From Spirosoma foliorum (GTDB taxonomy: Bacteria > Bacteroidota > Bacteroidia > Cytophagales > Spirosomataceae): a DNA stretch of 64,000 bases. The stretch covers positions 4,105,001 to 4,169,000 of the forward strand of contig NZ_CP059732.1 of the NCBI RefSeq assembly GCF_014117325.1, given 5' to 3'. Numbering within the stretch: the first letter of the stretch is position 1; every line of letters starts with the position of its first letter. The notes below the pieces were generated by a model, which had not been told where the DNA came from, did no database searches, and saw nothing but the letters and a program-made list of their open reading frames with translations. Made by a program: the position numbers and the translations under genes. Positions 54,511 through 62,331 of this stretch are shown piece by piece.

Positions 54511-54827
54511 TGCCATTTGACGTTACAGAGTTACAACTAGCTGTAGAAAAAGGGCATATTGAATGGCGAAAACATACGCTTCAACGCTTAGTGGAACGGC
54601 AAATTCGTCAGAAAGACGTTCTCAACGTTTTGAGTTTAGGTGAGGCCATTCGCTATTATTATGATGACCGACCTTTTCCGAGTGTATTGATGTTTGGATG
54701 GGTAGAAGACAGACCGTTGCATGTGGTAGCCTCCTATGCTAAAGCAGATGATATGGTATACATCATTACGGTTTATGAACCATCTCTCGATGTATTTGAG
54801 TCAGACTATAAGACAAAGAAGCAATGA
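54510..54827 (+). CDS. DUF4258 protein, putative toxin-like partner
   Basis: A 105-residue protein matching the DUF4258 pattern: HIEWRKHTLQRLVERQI, then GEAIRYYYDDRPFPSVLMFGW and PLHVVASYAK, ending in ITVYEPSLDVF. DUF4258 genes commonly sit next to a YgiT-type zinc-finger gene, as here, in an arrangement like MqsR/MqsA toxin-antitoxin systems; enzymatic activity has not been shown by this sequence. It shares TAATG with the MFS stop and ATGA with the next gene. Confidence 0.82.
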   Translation: MPFDVTELQLAVEKGHIEWRKHTLQRLVERQIRQKDVLNVLSLGEAIRYYYDDRPFPSVLMFGWVEDRPLHVVASYAKADDMVYIITVYEPSLDVFESDYKTKKQ

Positions 54828-55051
54828 CGACATCAAAAATTTGTCCAATGTGTGGAGGGCATAGGGAAGCCGGCCATACCACATTTAGTGCTGATTTAGG
54901 TGATGGATTAGTGGTTGTACGCCATGTTCCAGCCATGATTTGCAATCAATGCGGGGACGAGTGGATTGACAATAAAACAGCACAACAATTGGAAGATATT
55001 GTATTAGAAGCGCGTCAAAAAAAGCATCAACTAGAAGTATTGTCACTTTGA
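54824..55051 (+). CDS. YgiT-type zinc-finger protein, putative antitoxin
   Basis: A 75-residue protein with two CxxC pairs (CPMCGG near residue 7 and CNQCGDEW near residue 41), the YgiT/MqsA N-terminal type, and a short basic tail (ARQKKHQLEVLSL). It lacks the C-terminal HTH of full-length MqsA, so it is a zinc-finger-only antitoxin. Overlaps the DUF4258 stop (ATGA) and the kinase start, which keeps the pair in the transcript. Confidence 0.82.
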   Translation: MTTSKICPMCGGHREAGHTTFSADLGDGLVVVRHVPAMICNQCGDEWIDNKTAQQLEDIVLEARQKKHQLEVLSL

Positions 55052-56160
55052 TTTTGTCATCAATTAGTCCACTAGCCCGAACACCAGAATTGAAAGTTTC
55101 AACACCAGGCCGCATTTGCCTTTTTGGTGAGCATCAGGATTATCTGGGTCTGCCCGTTATTGCCGCAGCTATTTCACGTCGGATTCAGATTGAAGCCACG
55201 ACAACTACACAACCCAGCTTCCGGTTGAATCTCCCCGATATCGGTCAGTCGGTTGATATTCCTTTTGATGGGACACAGCTCCCTTACCCAGAAACTCGAG
55301 ATTATTTCCGATCGGCCGTAAATGTGTTGTTACGCGAAGGGTTTACATTTTCAAAAGGGATTGAGGGGGAAGTCCATGGCAATATTCCGATTAATTCAGG
55401 CACGTCGAGTTCGTCGGCGCTGCTTGTTACCTGGCTCAATGTGCTCACTCAACTGTCCGATTCTCCCCAGCAACTGCCACAGGAAAAACTAGCCGAACTG
55501 GCCTATATAGCCGAAGTTCTGGAGTTTGGCGAACCAGGTGGCATGATGGACCATTACTCGACCGCTGTTGGCCACGTTATATACCTGGAGTCACAACCGA
55601 AGATTCATTTAGAAAAACTGAATCCAGCCCTGGGCACATTTGTTCTGGGCGATTCGCAGGAGCCGAAGGATACCATTGGGATTTTGAAGCGGGTAAAATT
55701 CGGTATGCTCGATATTGTTGCCCGGTTGAAAGCCATTAGTCCCACGTTTTCGCTGACCGATTCTGAGATTACTGAGGTAGTAGAGTTCAAAGACATCTTA
55801 AGCAAAGACGATTATATTCTGCTGAAAGGCAATATCGAGAATCGCGACATTCTGCGTGATGCGCTAACCGTTCTACAGAATCCTGCTGGTCTCGACCACG
55901 TGCGGTTTGGTCAATTGCTAACCAATCATCAAACCAATCTCCGCGAAGCACAACGCATCAGCACACCTAAAATTGACCGCATGCTTGATGCTGCCCTAAA
56001 TGCCGGGGCTCTCGGCGGGAAAATTAACGGCTCAGGCGGTGGTGGTTGCATGTTCGTCTACGCGCCGAACGATCCGGAAAAAGTAGCAGAAGCCATTGAA
56101 AGGGAAGGCGGAAAAGCGTACGTCATTACGGCTGATGCTGGCACAACCGTTGAAGCCTAA
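55048..56160 (+). CDS. GHMP-family sugar kinase (galactokinase-like)
   Basis: A 370-residue cytoplasmic kinase. The galactokinase-like signature appears as FGEHQDYLGLPVIAAAI, followed by the GHMP glycine-rich loop (GNIPINSGTSSSSALL) and C-terminal NGSGGGGCMFVYA. It phosphorylates a free hexose at C1. The start is TTG at 55048, overlapping the antitoxin-like stop; no upstream ATG exists in frame. With the MFS permease and the GH109-like enzyme it would complete uptake and phosphorylation of a galactose-type sugar. The true sugar is not proven. Confidence 0.85.
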   Translation: MILSSISPLARTPELKVSTPGRICLFGEHQDYLGLPVIAAAISRRIQIEATTTTQPSFRLNLPDIGQSVDIPFDGTQLPYPETRDYFRSAVNVLLREGFTFSKGIEGEVHGNIPINSGTSSSSALLVTWLNVLTQLSDSPQQLPQEKLAELAYIAEVLEFGEPGGMMDHYSTAVGHVIYLESQPKIHLEKLNPALGTFVLGDSQEPKDTIGILKRVKFGMLDIVARLKAISPTFSLTDSEITEVVEFKDILSKDDYILLKGNIENRDILRDALTVLQNPAGLDHVRFGQLLTNHQTNLREAQRISTPKIDRMLDAALNAGALGGKINGSGGGGCMFVYAPNDPEKVAEAIEREGGKAYVITADAGTTVEA

Positions 56161-56164
56161 CGCA

Positions 56165-56225
56165 TTGTACCCATGGGCTTTAGCCCGTGTATGAGTTATA
56201 CACGGGCTAAAGCCCATGGGTACAA
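56165..56225. repeat. Hairpin, 28-bp perfect stem (CCCATGGGCTTTAGCCC type)
   Basis: Arms 56165-56192 and 56198-56225 are exact complements with a five-base loop; each arm contains CCCATGGG, itself palindromic. Convergent gap between the kinase and the permease gene; a bidirectional terminator is likely. Confidence 0.88.
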
Positions 56226-56251
56226 CCTAATCACCTAATACCCTTAACGCC

Positions 56252-57463
56252 TTACTGTTGACTATTAGCCGCCCGCTGGGCTGGGAACCAGGACGTTAAG
56301 ACAGTCATCAAGACAACAAGAATGCTAGTCAGCGCAATATCCCGAACATCCAGGCGTACCGGGTAGGCATCGATAATTGAACTAACGGTCCCCATCCGAA
56401 TAAAGCCGTATTGTCCCTGCGCCAAACAAATAAAGACACCGAGTACCAGACCCGTAAAAGCTCCTGTTAAGGCAATAATAGCTCCTTCGGTCAGGAAAAT
56501 ACGCCGGACCATACTCTTCGTAGCGCCTAAGGCAAATAAAATCTGGATGTCGCTTTTCTTCTCAATTACCAACATCGATAACGAAAAGAAAATATTGATT
56601 GACGCAACCAGAATAATGAAGGAAAGCGTCAGGGCAACGAATAATTTTTCGATATAAATAGCCCGATAAAGGTCGACATTCAGATCGTCGCGGGTTTGTA
56701 CTAGCAGCTTATCGCCCAGCACTGCCTGAAGAGCCTGCTTGACAACCTGCTCTTTCGCGCCGGGTTGTAATTGAATTTCGAGACTCGTTACTTCATCTGG
56801 CTTATAGCTAAATAAAGATCGCGCTACGGCCAATGGAGCCAGCACGAAATTATCGTAACGAGATTCAATGAAAAATACACCCGCTACCGTCAGTAACTCC
56901 CGGTTAAAGGCATCGGGATTAAGTACGCTGAAACTCTGCCCACTTTGCGGATACAGAATTTCGAGTGGTGTCAGAATATCGACGGGCGAAATGCTCAGAT
57001 CATTTCGGACGCCTTCAGCTACAATGGCATAATTCACGCCATTGCGACGTAACAACAGTTTGCCTTCCAGCAACGCTGAATCGAGCTGTTGACGCTGCAG
57101 GTAGTTATCATCCACTCCTTTAAGCTTCACAACGGTTGTTCCATTCGCATACCGGCCCAGCGCGTTGTCCTGCGCTACGGATGTCAGCAAATGAACACCT
57201 GATACCTGCTGTAAGCGCGTTAGCAAGGCTGGTGGGGCCAAAAACCGTTTTCCTTGTTTTGGCGAGATGGTTATATCCGCTTCAAACGTCTTGAAAATCT
57301 GCCGATTCAGTTCATCCATGCCATTAAAAACCGACAGTACGACGACTAAGGCCATCGTTCCAACGCCTACGCCAAGCATCGACAGGATAGACAACCAACT
57401 AATAAAGCTGCGTTTCTTACGGGAGAAAAAATAACGACGGGCAATCCAGGCAGGAAGGTTCAT
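56252..57463 (-). CDS. LolC/LolE-type ABC transporter permease (FtsX fold)
   Basis: About 403 residues: an N-terminal transmembrane helix (SILSMLGVGVGTMALVVVLS region), a periplasmic domain of about 230 residues and three C-terminal helices (LSFIILVASINIFFSLSML, GAIIALTGAFTGLVLG, ALTSILVVLMTVL), as in the FtsX/LolC families. LolCDE extracts lipoproteins from the inner membrane. No adjacent LolD ATPase gene is present, as is usual in Bacteroidota. Start at ATG 57463 (MNLPAWIARRYFF). Confidence 0.88.
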   Translation of the reverse strand: MNLPAWIARRYFFSRKKRSFISWLSILSMLGVGVGTMALVVVLSVFNGMDELNRQIFKTFEADITISPKQGKRFLAPPALLTRLQQVSGVHLLTSVAQDNALGRYANGTTVVKLKGVDDNYLQRQQLDSALLEGKLLLRRNGVNYAIVAEGVRNDLSISPVDILTPLEILYPQSGQSFSVLNPDAFNRELLTVAGVFFIESRYDNFVLAPLAVARSLFSYKPDEVTSLEIQLQPGAKEQVVKQALQAVLGDKLLVQTRDDLNVDLYRAIYIEKLFVALTLSFIILVASINIFFSLSMLVIEKKSDIQILFALGATKSMVRRIFLTEGAIIALTGAFTGLVLGVFICLAQGQYGFIRMGTVSSIIDAYPVRLDVRDIALTSILVVLMTVLTSWFPAQRAANSQQ

Positions 57464-57478
57464 TCTTCTTTGTGAATG

Positions 57479-57555
57479 AGTGAATGAGTGAATGAGCAAA
57501 TGAGTGAAACCAGCCATTGCCGTTATTCACTTAGTCGCTCATTCATTCATTCACA
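57479..57555. repeat. Inverted repeat of the GAATGAGT type
   Basis: Arms 57479-57508 and 57526-57555 pair with five mismatches; the left arm is part of a tandem GAATGAGT run. The core matches the 15955-16020 element. It lies between rbfA and the permease gene on the same strand. Confidence 0.65.
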
Positions 57556-57557
57556 AT

Positions 57558-57938
57558 TTACTCATTATCCTCATCCTCGTCTGGGGCAGGGGGAATTTCC
57601 AAACCAGCGAAGAGTTTATCCATTTTATCAGCGTATTCAGCTGTATCATCTAAGTAAAAACTCAAATCAGGGACAATGCGAAGCTGGTGACGCACCCGCT
57701 CGCCCAAGTGCTGGCGCAGTACTTTTCCTTTTTCCTGAATTGTTTCCAGCAACAGCTGTTTATTCTTGGTAGCCAGAAAACTTAGATAAACACGGGCTAC
57801 ACTCAAATCGGGCGAAACACGCACACTGGTAACGGTAATAAACGCTCCGTTGAATAAATGAGGCACTTCGCGTTGAAAAATTTCACTTAAATCTTTCTGC
57901 AACTGCCGGGCTACTTTCTGCTGTCGTTTCGATTCCAT
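57558..57938 (-). CDS. rbfA: Ribosome-binding factor A
   Basis: A 126-residue KH-type protein that binds 16S rRNA during 30S maturation. Features: MESKRQQKVARQLQKDLSEIF at the N-terminus, ITVTSVRVSPDLSVARVYLSFL as the central sheet and a C-terminal acidic tail (PAPDEDEDNE). Start at the ATG at 57938; a GTG lies four codons upstream. The acidic C-terminus is usual. Confidence 0.93.
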   Translation of the reverse strand: MESKRQQKVARQLQKDLSEIFQREVPHLFNGAFITVTSVRVSPDLSVARVYLSFLATKNKQLLLETIQEKGKVLRQHLGERVRHQLRIVPDLSFYLDDTAEYADKMDKLFAGLEIPPAPDEDEDNE

Positions 57939-58083
57939 ACAAATTGGCACTTAATCTATTTTGCAAATATCCACCCATTTTTCCGTTCTGCCGAAATTGA
58001 CTGTAATTTTACCGGTATTAGTCGTTAGTCAAGGGTAGATGATGCTATTACTGACGACTATCGATTATTAACTGATAACTGCT

Positions 58084-59493
58084 TTGCTTCGTTTCTTTCA
58101 ATCTTATTTTCCTTATCAATACGTCAGCCTGCTCGGGTTGCTGCTATTGATTCGCTTACCGCTCCTGCTCCATCCATTTCCGTTGCTGATTCCGGAGTTG
58201 AACTGGATGATCGTTGGCGAGCAGATAAGCCAGGGGAATTTATTGTACCGCGACATCTGGGATAGTATTAGCCCTCTCTCGGCGCTTGTGTATTGGGGAA
58301 TCGACAGTGTGTTCGGACGGTCGCCACTGGCGTTACACGGAGCCGCGCTACTGGTTTCGGTATTCCAGATTGTTTATTTCAATTACCTAACGAATAACCG
58401 GGATCTTTATCCGGATCGTTCCTTCTGGCCGGGGCTGATTTATATGCTGTTCATGCACATTTCCTTCGATTGCCTGACGCTTTCGCCGGTTTTGATGTCG
58501 ACGAGCTTCCTTCTGTTAGCCTTCGGAACCCTGATTCGGCAGATGGACCGGCGGGGCGCTACCGACGAAGTGTTTGAAGTTGGGTTTTACATTGGTATTG
58601 CCGCTCTGTTCTATCTGCCATCAGCCTTATTCATTATCTGGGCGGCCTTATCGCTGCTTTTTTACACAGGCGCTAGCTTTCGGCAGTATTCGCTGTCAAT
58701 ATTTGGGTTTTTGTTCCCATTCGCCACAACAGTGCTGTTTTATTATCTCTACGATAGCCTTGACGATTTTAATCGAAATTTGCTATCATCGGTATTTCGG
58801 GTTCGGCAATATTCCTTATCCGATTTCCAGTCGCTGTTAGCCTCCTTATTGATTCCATTAGGTTTGGGTGTACTTGGCTTTTTAAGCCTGCTCAATCGAG
58901 GAGGACGGTATGTCAATTTTCAGCAACGGATACAGCAGATTATGGCTATCTGGTTTGTTATTGCCGTGCTGACAATTGGCTTAATGCCTTTTCTGGCCCC
59001 CATGGTTTTTCTGAGCTTTGTTCCTCCAATGGCCTACTTTACCCACTTTTACTTTGAAGGTATTCGTAGGGCCTGGCTGGCCGAGGTGACCTTTTTAATC
59101 ACGTTCATCCTGATTCTGTTGCTGTTTTACCAGGGTGCTCTGGGCCTCATTCCGGGAGGTGAACTGGGGCGACTAAGCAGTCTACAAGTGAAACCTTCGC
59201 CCCTACCAGGCGATATCAAAGACCGACGTGTCTTGATTATTGGTGAAGACTTTAGTGCCTACCGACAAAATAAATTAGCTACGCCTTACCTCAACTGGGA
59301 TTTAGCAAAGTATGATCTAAAAAATCTGGACGATTACGAAGCGGTTATCAACGTATTCGATCATTTCCGCAAAGACCCACCCGACTACATTATTGACCGG
59401 GAGAATGTAGTCGGTAAATTGTTTCAGCGTGCTCCGGCTCTGGCGGGCCAATACGAAAAAACAGCCGTGGCTGACGTGTATAAACGTAAGTGA
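58084..59493 (+). CDS. Multi-pass membrane protein, DUF6427-like
   Basis: A 469-residue inner-membrane protein with at least ten hydrophobic segments (for example QYVSLLGLLLLIRLPLLLH, WFVIAVLTIGLMPFLAPMVF) and a soluble C-terminal part of about 100 residues. It starts at TTG (58084). I recognise the general DUF6427 type but not a function; glycosyltransferase-like membrane enzymes were considered. It lies upstream of a queuosine precursor transporter. Confidence 0.62.
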   Translation: MLRFFQSYFPYQYVSLLGLLLLIRLPLLLHPFPLLIPELNWMIVGEQISQGNLLYRDIWDSISPLSALVYWGIDSVFGRSPLALHGAALLVSVFQIVYFNYLTNNRDLYPDRSFWPGLIYMLFMHISFDCLTLSPVLMSTSFLLLAFGTLIRQMDRRGATDEVFEVGFYIGIAALFYLPSALFIIWAALSLLFYTGASFRQYSLSIFGFLFPFATTVLFYYLYDSLDDFNRNLLSSVFRVRQYSLSDFQSLLASLLIPLGLGVLGFLSLLNRGGRYVNFQQRIQQIMAIWFVIAVLTIGLMPFLAPMVFLSFVPPMAYFTHFYFEGIRRAWLAEVTFLITFILILLLFYQGALGLIPGGELGRLSSLQVKPSPLPGDIKDRRVLIIGEDFSAYRQNKLATPYLNWDLAKYDLKNLDDYEAVINVFDHFRKDPPDYIIDRENVVGKLFQRAPALAGQYEKTAVADVYKRK

Positions 59494-59573
59494 TTTACGA
59501 ATTTTGATGTGCAATTTACGATTTTGGGGTATCACCAATAATTCGTAAATCGTACATCAAAATTCGTAAATCA
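59491..59573. repeat. Inverted repeat (TGATTTACGAATTTTGATGT type)
   Basis: Arms 59491-59524 and 59540-59573 pair with three mismatches around a 15-base loop. Gap between two rightward genes; the left arm begins in the upstream stop codon (TGA at 59491-59493). Confidence 0.78.
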
Positions 59574-59575
59574 AT

Positions 59576-60382
59576 ATGCCTTCCTACACATTTACCAATA
59601 AACCGCACCGGCGGACCGGAACCAATCTCTACATCTTTCTGAGCGCCGTTTTTCTGACCAATGCACTCATTGCCGAAATCATCGGGGTTAAAATATTCTC
59701 TGTCGAAACACTGCTGGGTACCAAGCCAGCCCAAATTCATCTACTCGACGATTTTGTTCTGGATTTCAACCTGACGGCGGGGGCAGTTATCTGGCCGTTT
59801 GTATTCATCACCTCCGACATTATCAACGAGTACTTTGGCAAAGCGGGTGTTCGGCGTATTTCATTCCTGACAGCCGGATTTGTAGGGTACAGTTTCCTGA
59901 TTATTTATGCCGTTACAACGCTACCTCCTGCTCAGTTCTGGCTCGATGTAAACGCCAAAGATGCAGCTGGCAATGCCATTAATATTAACAATGCCTTCCA
60001 GATGATTTTCCGGCAAGGATTAGGGATTATTATCGGTTCTCTAACCGCCTTCCTGATCGGTCAAATCCTGGATGTGTATGTGTTTCACTCACTCCGAAAG
60101 ATTACCGGAAGTAAAAAAATATGGCTCCGGGCAACCGGCTCAACTCTGGTATCTCAGTTGGTCGATTCGTTTGTTGTGCTTGGGATTGCTTTTTACGTTT
60201 TCGGCAATTGGTCGTTAAGTCAGGTTTTGGCCGTTGGGATTATCAATTATATCTACAAAGCCACCTCGGCGGTTGTTTTGACGCCACTCCTCTATGTAGC
60301 CCATTATTTTATTGACCGCTATTTAGGCAAAGAACACGCCGAAGAACTAGCTAATGAATCTGCTATGAGTTCATTTATGTAA
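59576..60382 (+). CDS. Queuosine precursor transporter (YhhQ/VUT type)
   Basis: A 268-residue integral membrane protein of the VUT/YhhQ family that imports 7-cyano-7-deazaguanine-type queuosine precursors. Family marks are LFIFLSAVFLTNALIAEIIGVKIF-type first helix (quoted in parts: FLSAVFLTNALIAEI), VWPFVFITSDIINEYFGK and SQLVDSFVVLGIAFYVFG. With folE and queD in the same window it suggests both salvage and de novo routes. The gene starts at ATG. Confidence 0.92.
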   Translation: MPSYTFTNKPHRRTGTNLYIFLSAVFLTNALIAEIIGVKIFSVETLLGTKPAQIHLLDDFVLDFNLTAGAVIWPFVFITSDIINEYFGKAGVRRISFLTAGFVGYSFLIIYAVTTLPPAQFWLDVNAKDAAGNAININNAFQMIFRQGLGIIIGSLTAFLIGQILDVYVFHSLRKITGSKKIWLRATGSTLVSQLVDSFVVLGIAFYVFGNWSLSQVLAVGIINYIYKATSAVVLTPLLYVAHYFIDRYLGKEHAEELANESAMSSFM

Positions 60383-60422
60383 CTTCCTATTCGTCAACAG
60401 TCTACCTATACCCCTGGTTAGC

Positions 60423-60463
60423 AAAAAACGCATGACTATCTAAAAGATGGTCATGCGTTTTTT
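60423..60463 (+). terminator. Terminator after the transporter gene
   Basis: An 18-base stem (60423-60440 and 60446-60463; AAAAAACGCATGA core, one G-U pair) with a five-base loop and a final T6. Confidence 0.82.
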
Positions 60464-60545
60464 AGTATATTAGCTATTTACTTTTTACTCTTCGTTCTAA
60501 ACATCAATCATATAGAACATACCTCTACCGTCAACTTGTCAATCA

Positions 60546-62327
60546 TTGAAACGTTTTTTATTGGTTAGTACCTTCTTCTGGTTCACCTGGACATTAACTA
60601 GTGCACAAACGATTTCGCGGGGGCCTTACCTGCAAATGGGCAGTCAAACAGCAGTCAGCATACGCTGGCGTACCGATGTACCTACAATAGGCAAAGTAAG
60701 CTACGGATTATCAGCCAGTAACCTATCTGCCAGTGTCAGCGAAGCGGTCAGCACTACCGAGCACGAGGTTCGGATTACGGGTTTAGCCCCCGACAGCCAG
60801 TATTTCTATAGCGTGGGCACCACAACTCAGGTATTGCAGCAAGGGTCTGATAACTACTTTCTGACGGCACCATCTGCCACCACCAAACGTAAGATCCGGG
60901 TAGTTTCCTTTGGTGATAGTGGCATGAATCCCAATGGTAACCAGACAAACGTTCGGAACGCCTTCTTGAATTATCGGGGTAGCACGCCAACCGATCTCTG
61001 GATGCTCATCGGCGATAATTCGTATGATGGCGATGACCCCGCCTACCAGGTCAATTTTTTTGAGGCCTACCAAACCACACTCATGAAAAACTCGATGCTG
61101 TTCTCGGTGCCAGGCAATCACGATTACAGCAACAATAGCACACTTGCAGATAACCACAATATTCCCTATTTCTCAAATTTCAGCCTGCCAACCAATGCCG
61201 AATCTGGCGGAGTAGCTTCGGGAACTAAAGAATGGTACTCAGTCGATTATGGGCCGATTCACTTCATTATGCTTGATGGCTACGGAACTCGTCCGGTCAA
61301 TGGGGTAGCGACTAAATTTTACGCGGATACGCTCAATCATCCGCAAACAGTCTGGTTGAAGCAGGATCTGGCCGCAACGACAAAAAAATGGAAAATCGTG
61401 TATCTGCACTTTCCACCTTACAGCATGGGAGGGCATAGCTCAGAAGGCGACCCGGATTTAACGGCTATCCGTCAACGCATTAACCCTATTTTAGAACGCT
61501 ATGGCGTCGATATGGTTGTGCTGGGTCATAGCCATAACTATGAGCGTTCGTACCCAATTCATGACCAATATGGCCCCATGAGCGATTTCAGTTCGAACCC
61601 TTCCGCCTACCGCTTTCCCGAAGATAATGGCTCGGGGCGTTACGATGGCTCCGATAATTCCTGTGCCTACAAAAGCACATCAGAAAAGAAGAAACAGGGA
61701 ACGGTTTACGTTGTTGCAGGCTCATCGGGAGCGTTAGGAACAAACCCCAACTTAGGCACTCATGCCGTGATGGTTTCGACGCAACGCTTGCAGGGCGGCT
61801 CTTTTTACTTCGAAGTTGAAGATAACCGTCTGGATGCCAAGTTCATTCAACCGAGTTCTTCCTCCAACTATTCTATTAGTGATCAATTCACGATCCTGAA
61901 AGATGTTGGATTAACGCAAACCTTGACATCTCCTTCTGGTCAATCAATGACGCTAACGGCCAGTTATCTTAGCGATTATCAGTGGAGCAGTTCTGCCAAT
62001 ACGGGCTTCTCGGCCTCCACCCGTTCGATCGTTGTTAACCCATTAGCTGGCACTACCAGCACCTACACCGTACGCGATAGCAAGAATTGCGTACAGGATG
62101 TTTTCACAGTGATTAGTTCAGGCCCTATGTTCACGCTTAAATCGGGAAACTGGAACGATCCCAGCATCTGGTCTGGCAATCGAGTTCCTACCAGTTCCGA
62201 TACACTGCAGTTAAAACATCTGGTGAGCATTCCGAATAATACCGAAGTACATGCATTGACGATAAACTACGACCCCGGGATTAAGCTCCAGATTGGTTTG
62301 CAAGCCAAAGTAAGGATCGCCAACTAG
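60546..62327 (+). CDS. Purple acid phosphatase-like secreted metallophosphatase
   Basis: A 593-residue secreted protein (signal peptide cut after TSAQ) starting at TTG. A fibronectin-type N-terminal domain (SRGPYLQMGSQTAVSIRW) precedes a metallophosphatase domain with VVSFGDSGMN, LMLIGDNSYDGDD-type (seen as WMLIGDNSYDGDD), VPGNHDYS and VVLGHSHNYERS, the five metal-ligand blocks of purple acid phosphatases. The C-terminal about 60 residues (SGNWNDPSIWSGNRVPTSSD) are a separate module found on secreted Bacteroidota proteins. Substrate is probably a phosphate monoester. Confidence 0.9.
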   Translation: MKRFLLVSTFFWFTWTLTSAQTISRGPYLQMGSQTAVSIRWRTDVPTIGKVSYGLSASNLSASVSEAVSTTEHEVRITGLAPDSQYFYSVGTTTQVLQQGSDNYFLTAPSATTKRKIRVVSFGDSGMNPNGNQTNVRNAFLNYRGSTPTDLWMLIGDNSYDGDDPAYQVNFFEAYQTTLMKNSMLFSVPGNHDYSNNSTLADNHNIPYFSNFSLPTNAESGGVASGTKEWYSVDYGPIHFIMLDGYGTRPVNGVATKFYADTLNHPQTVWLKQDLAATTKKWKIVYLHFPPYSMGGHSSEGDPDLTAIRQRINPILERYGVDMVVLGHSHNYERSYPIHDQYGPMSDFSSNPSAYRFPEDNGSGRYDGSDNSCAYKSTSEKKKQGTVYVVAGSSGALGTNPNLGTHAVMVSTQRLQGGSFYFEVEDNRLDAKFIQPSSSSNYSISDQFTILKDVGLTQTLTSPSGQSMTLTASYLSDYQWSSSANTGFSASTRSIVVNPLAGTTSTYTVRDSKNCVQDVFTVISSGPMFTLKSGNWNDPSIWSGNRVPTSSDTLQLKHLVSIPNNTEVHALTINYDPGIKLQIGLQAKVRIAN

Positions 62328-62331
62328 CCGT

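Noticed and set aside
54510..55051. The DUF4258/YgiT pair considered as simple metabolic regulators of the sugar operon
   Set aside because: Not favoured because this pairing is a recognised toxin-antitoxin-like arrangement, though the alternative is not excluded.
57471..57510. GAATGAGT tandem copies considered as a simple-sequence phase switch
   Set aside because: They are intergenic and part of an inverted repeat; no promoter element or reading frame depends on their number as far as I can see.
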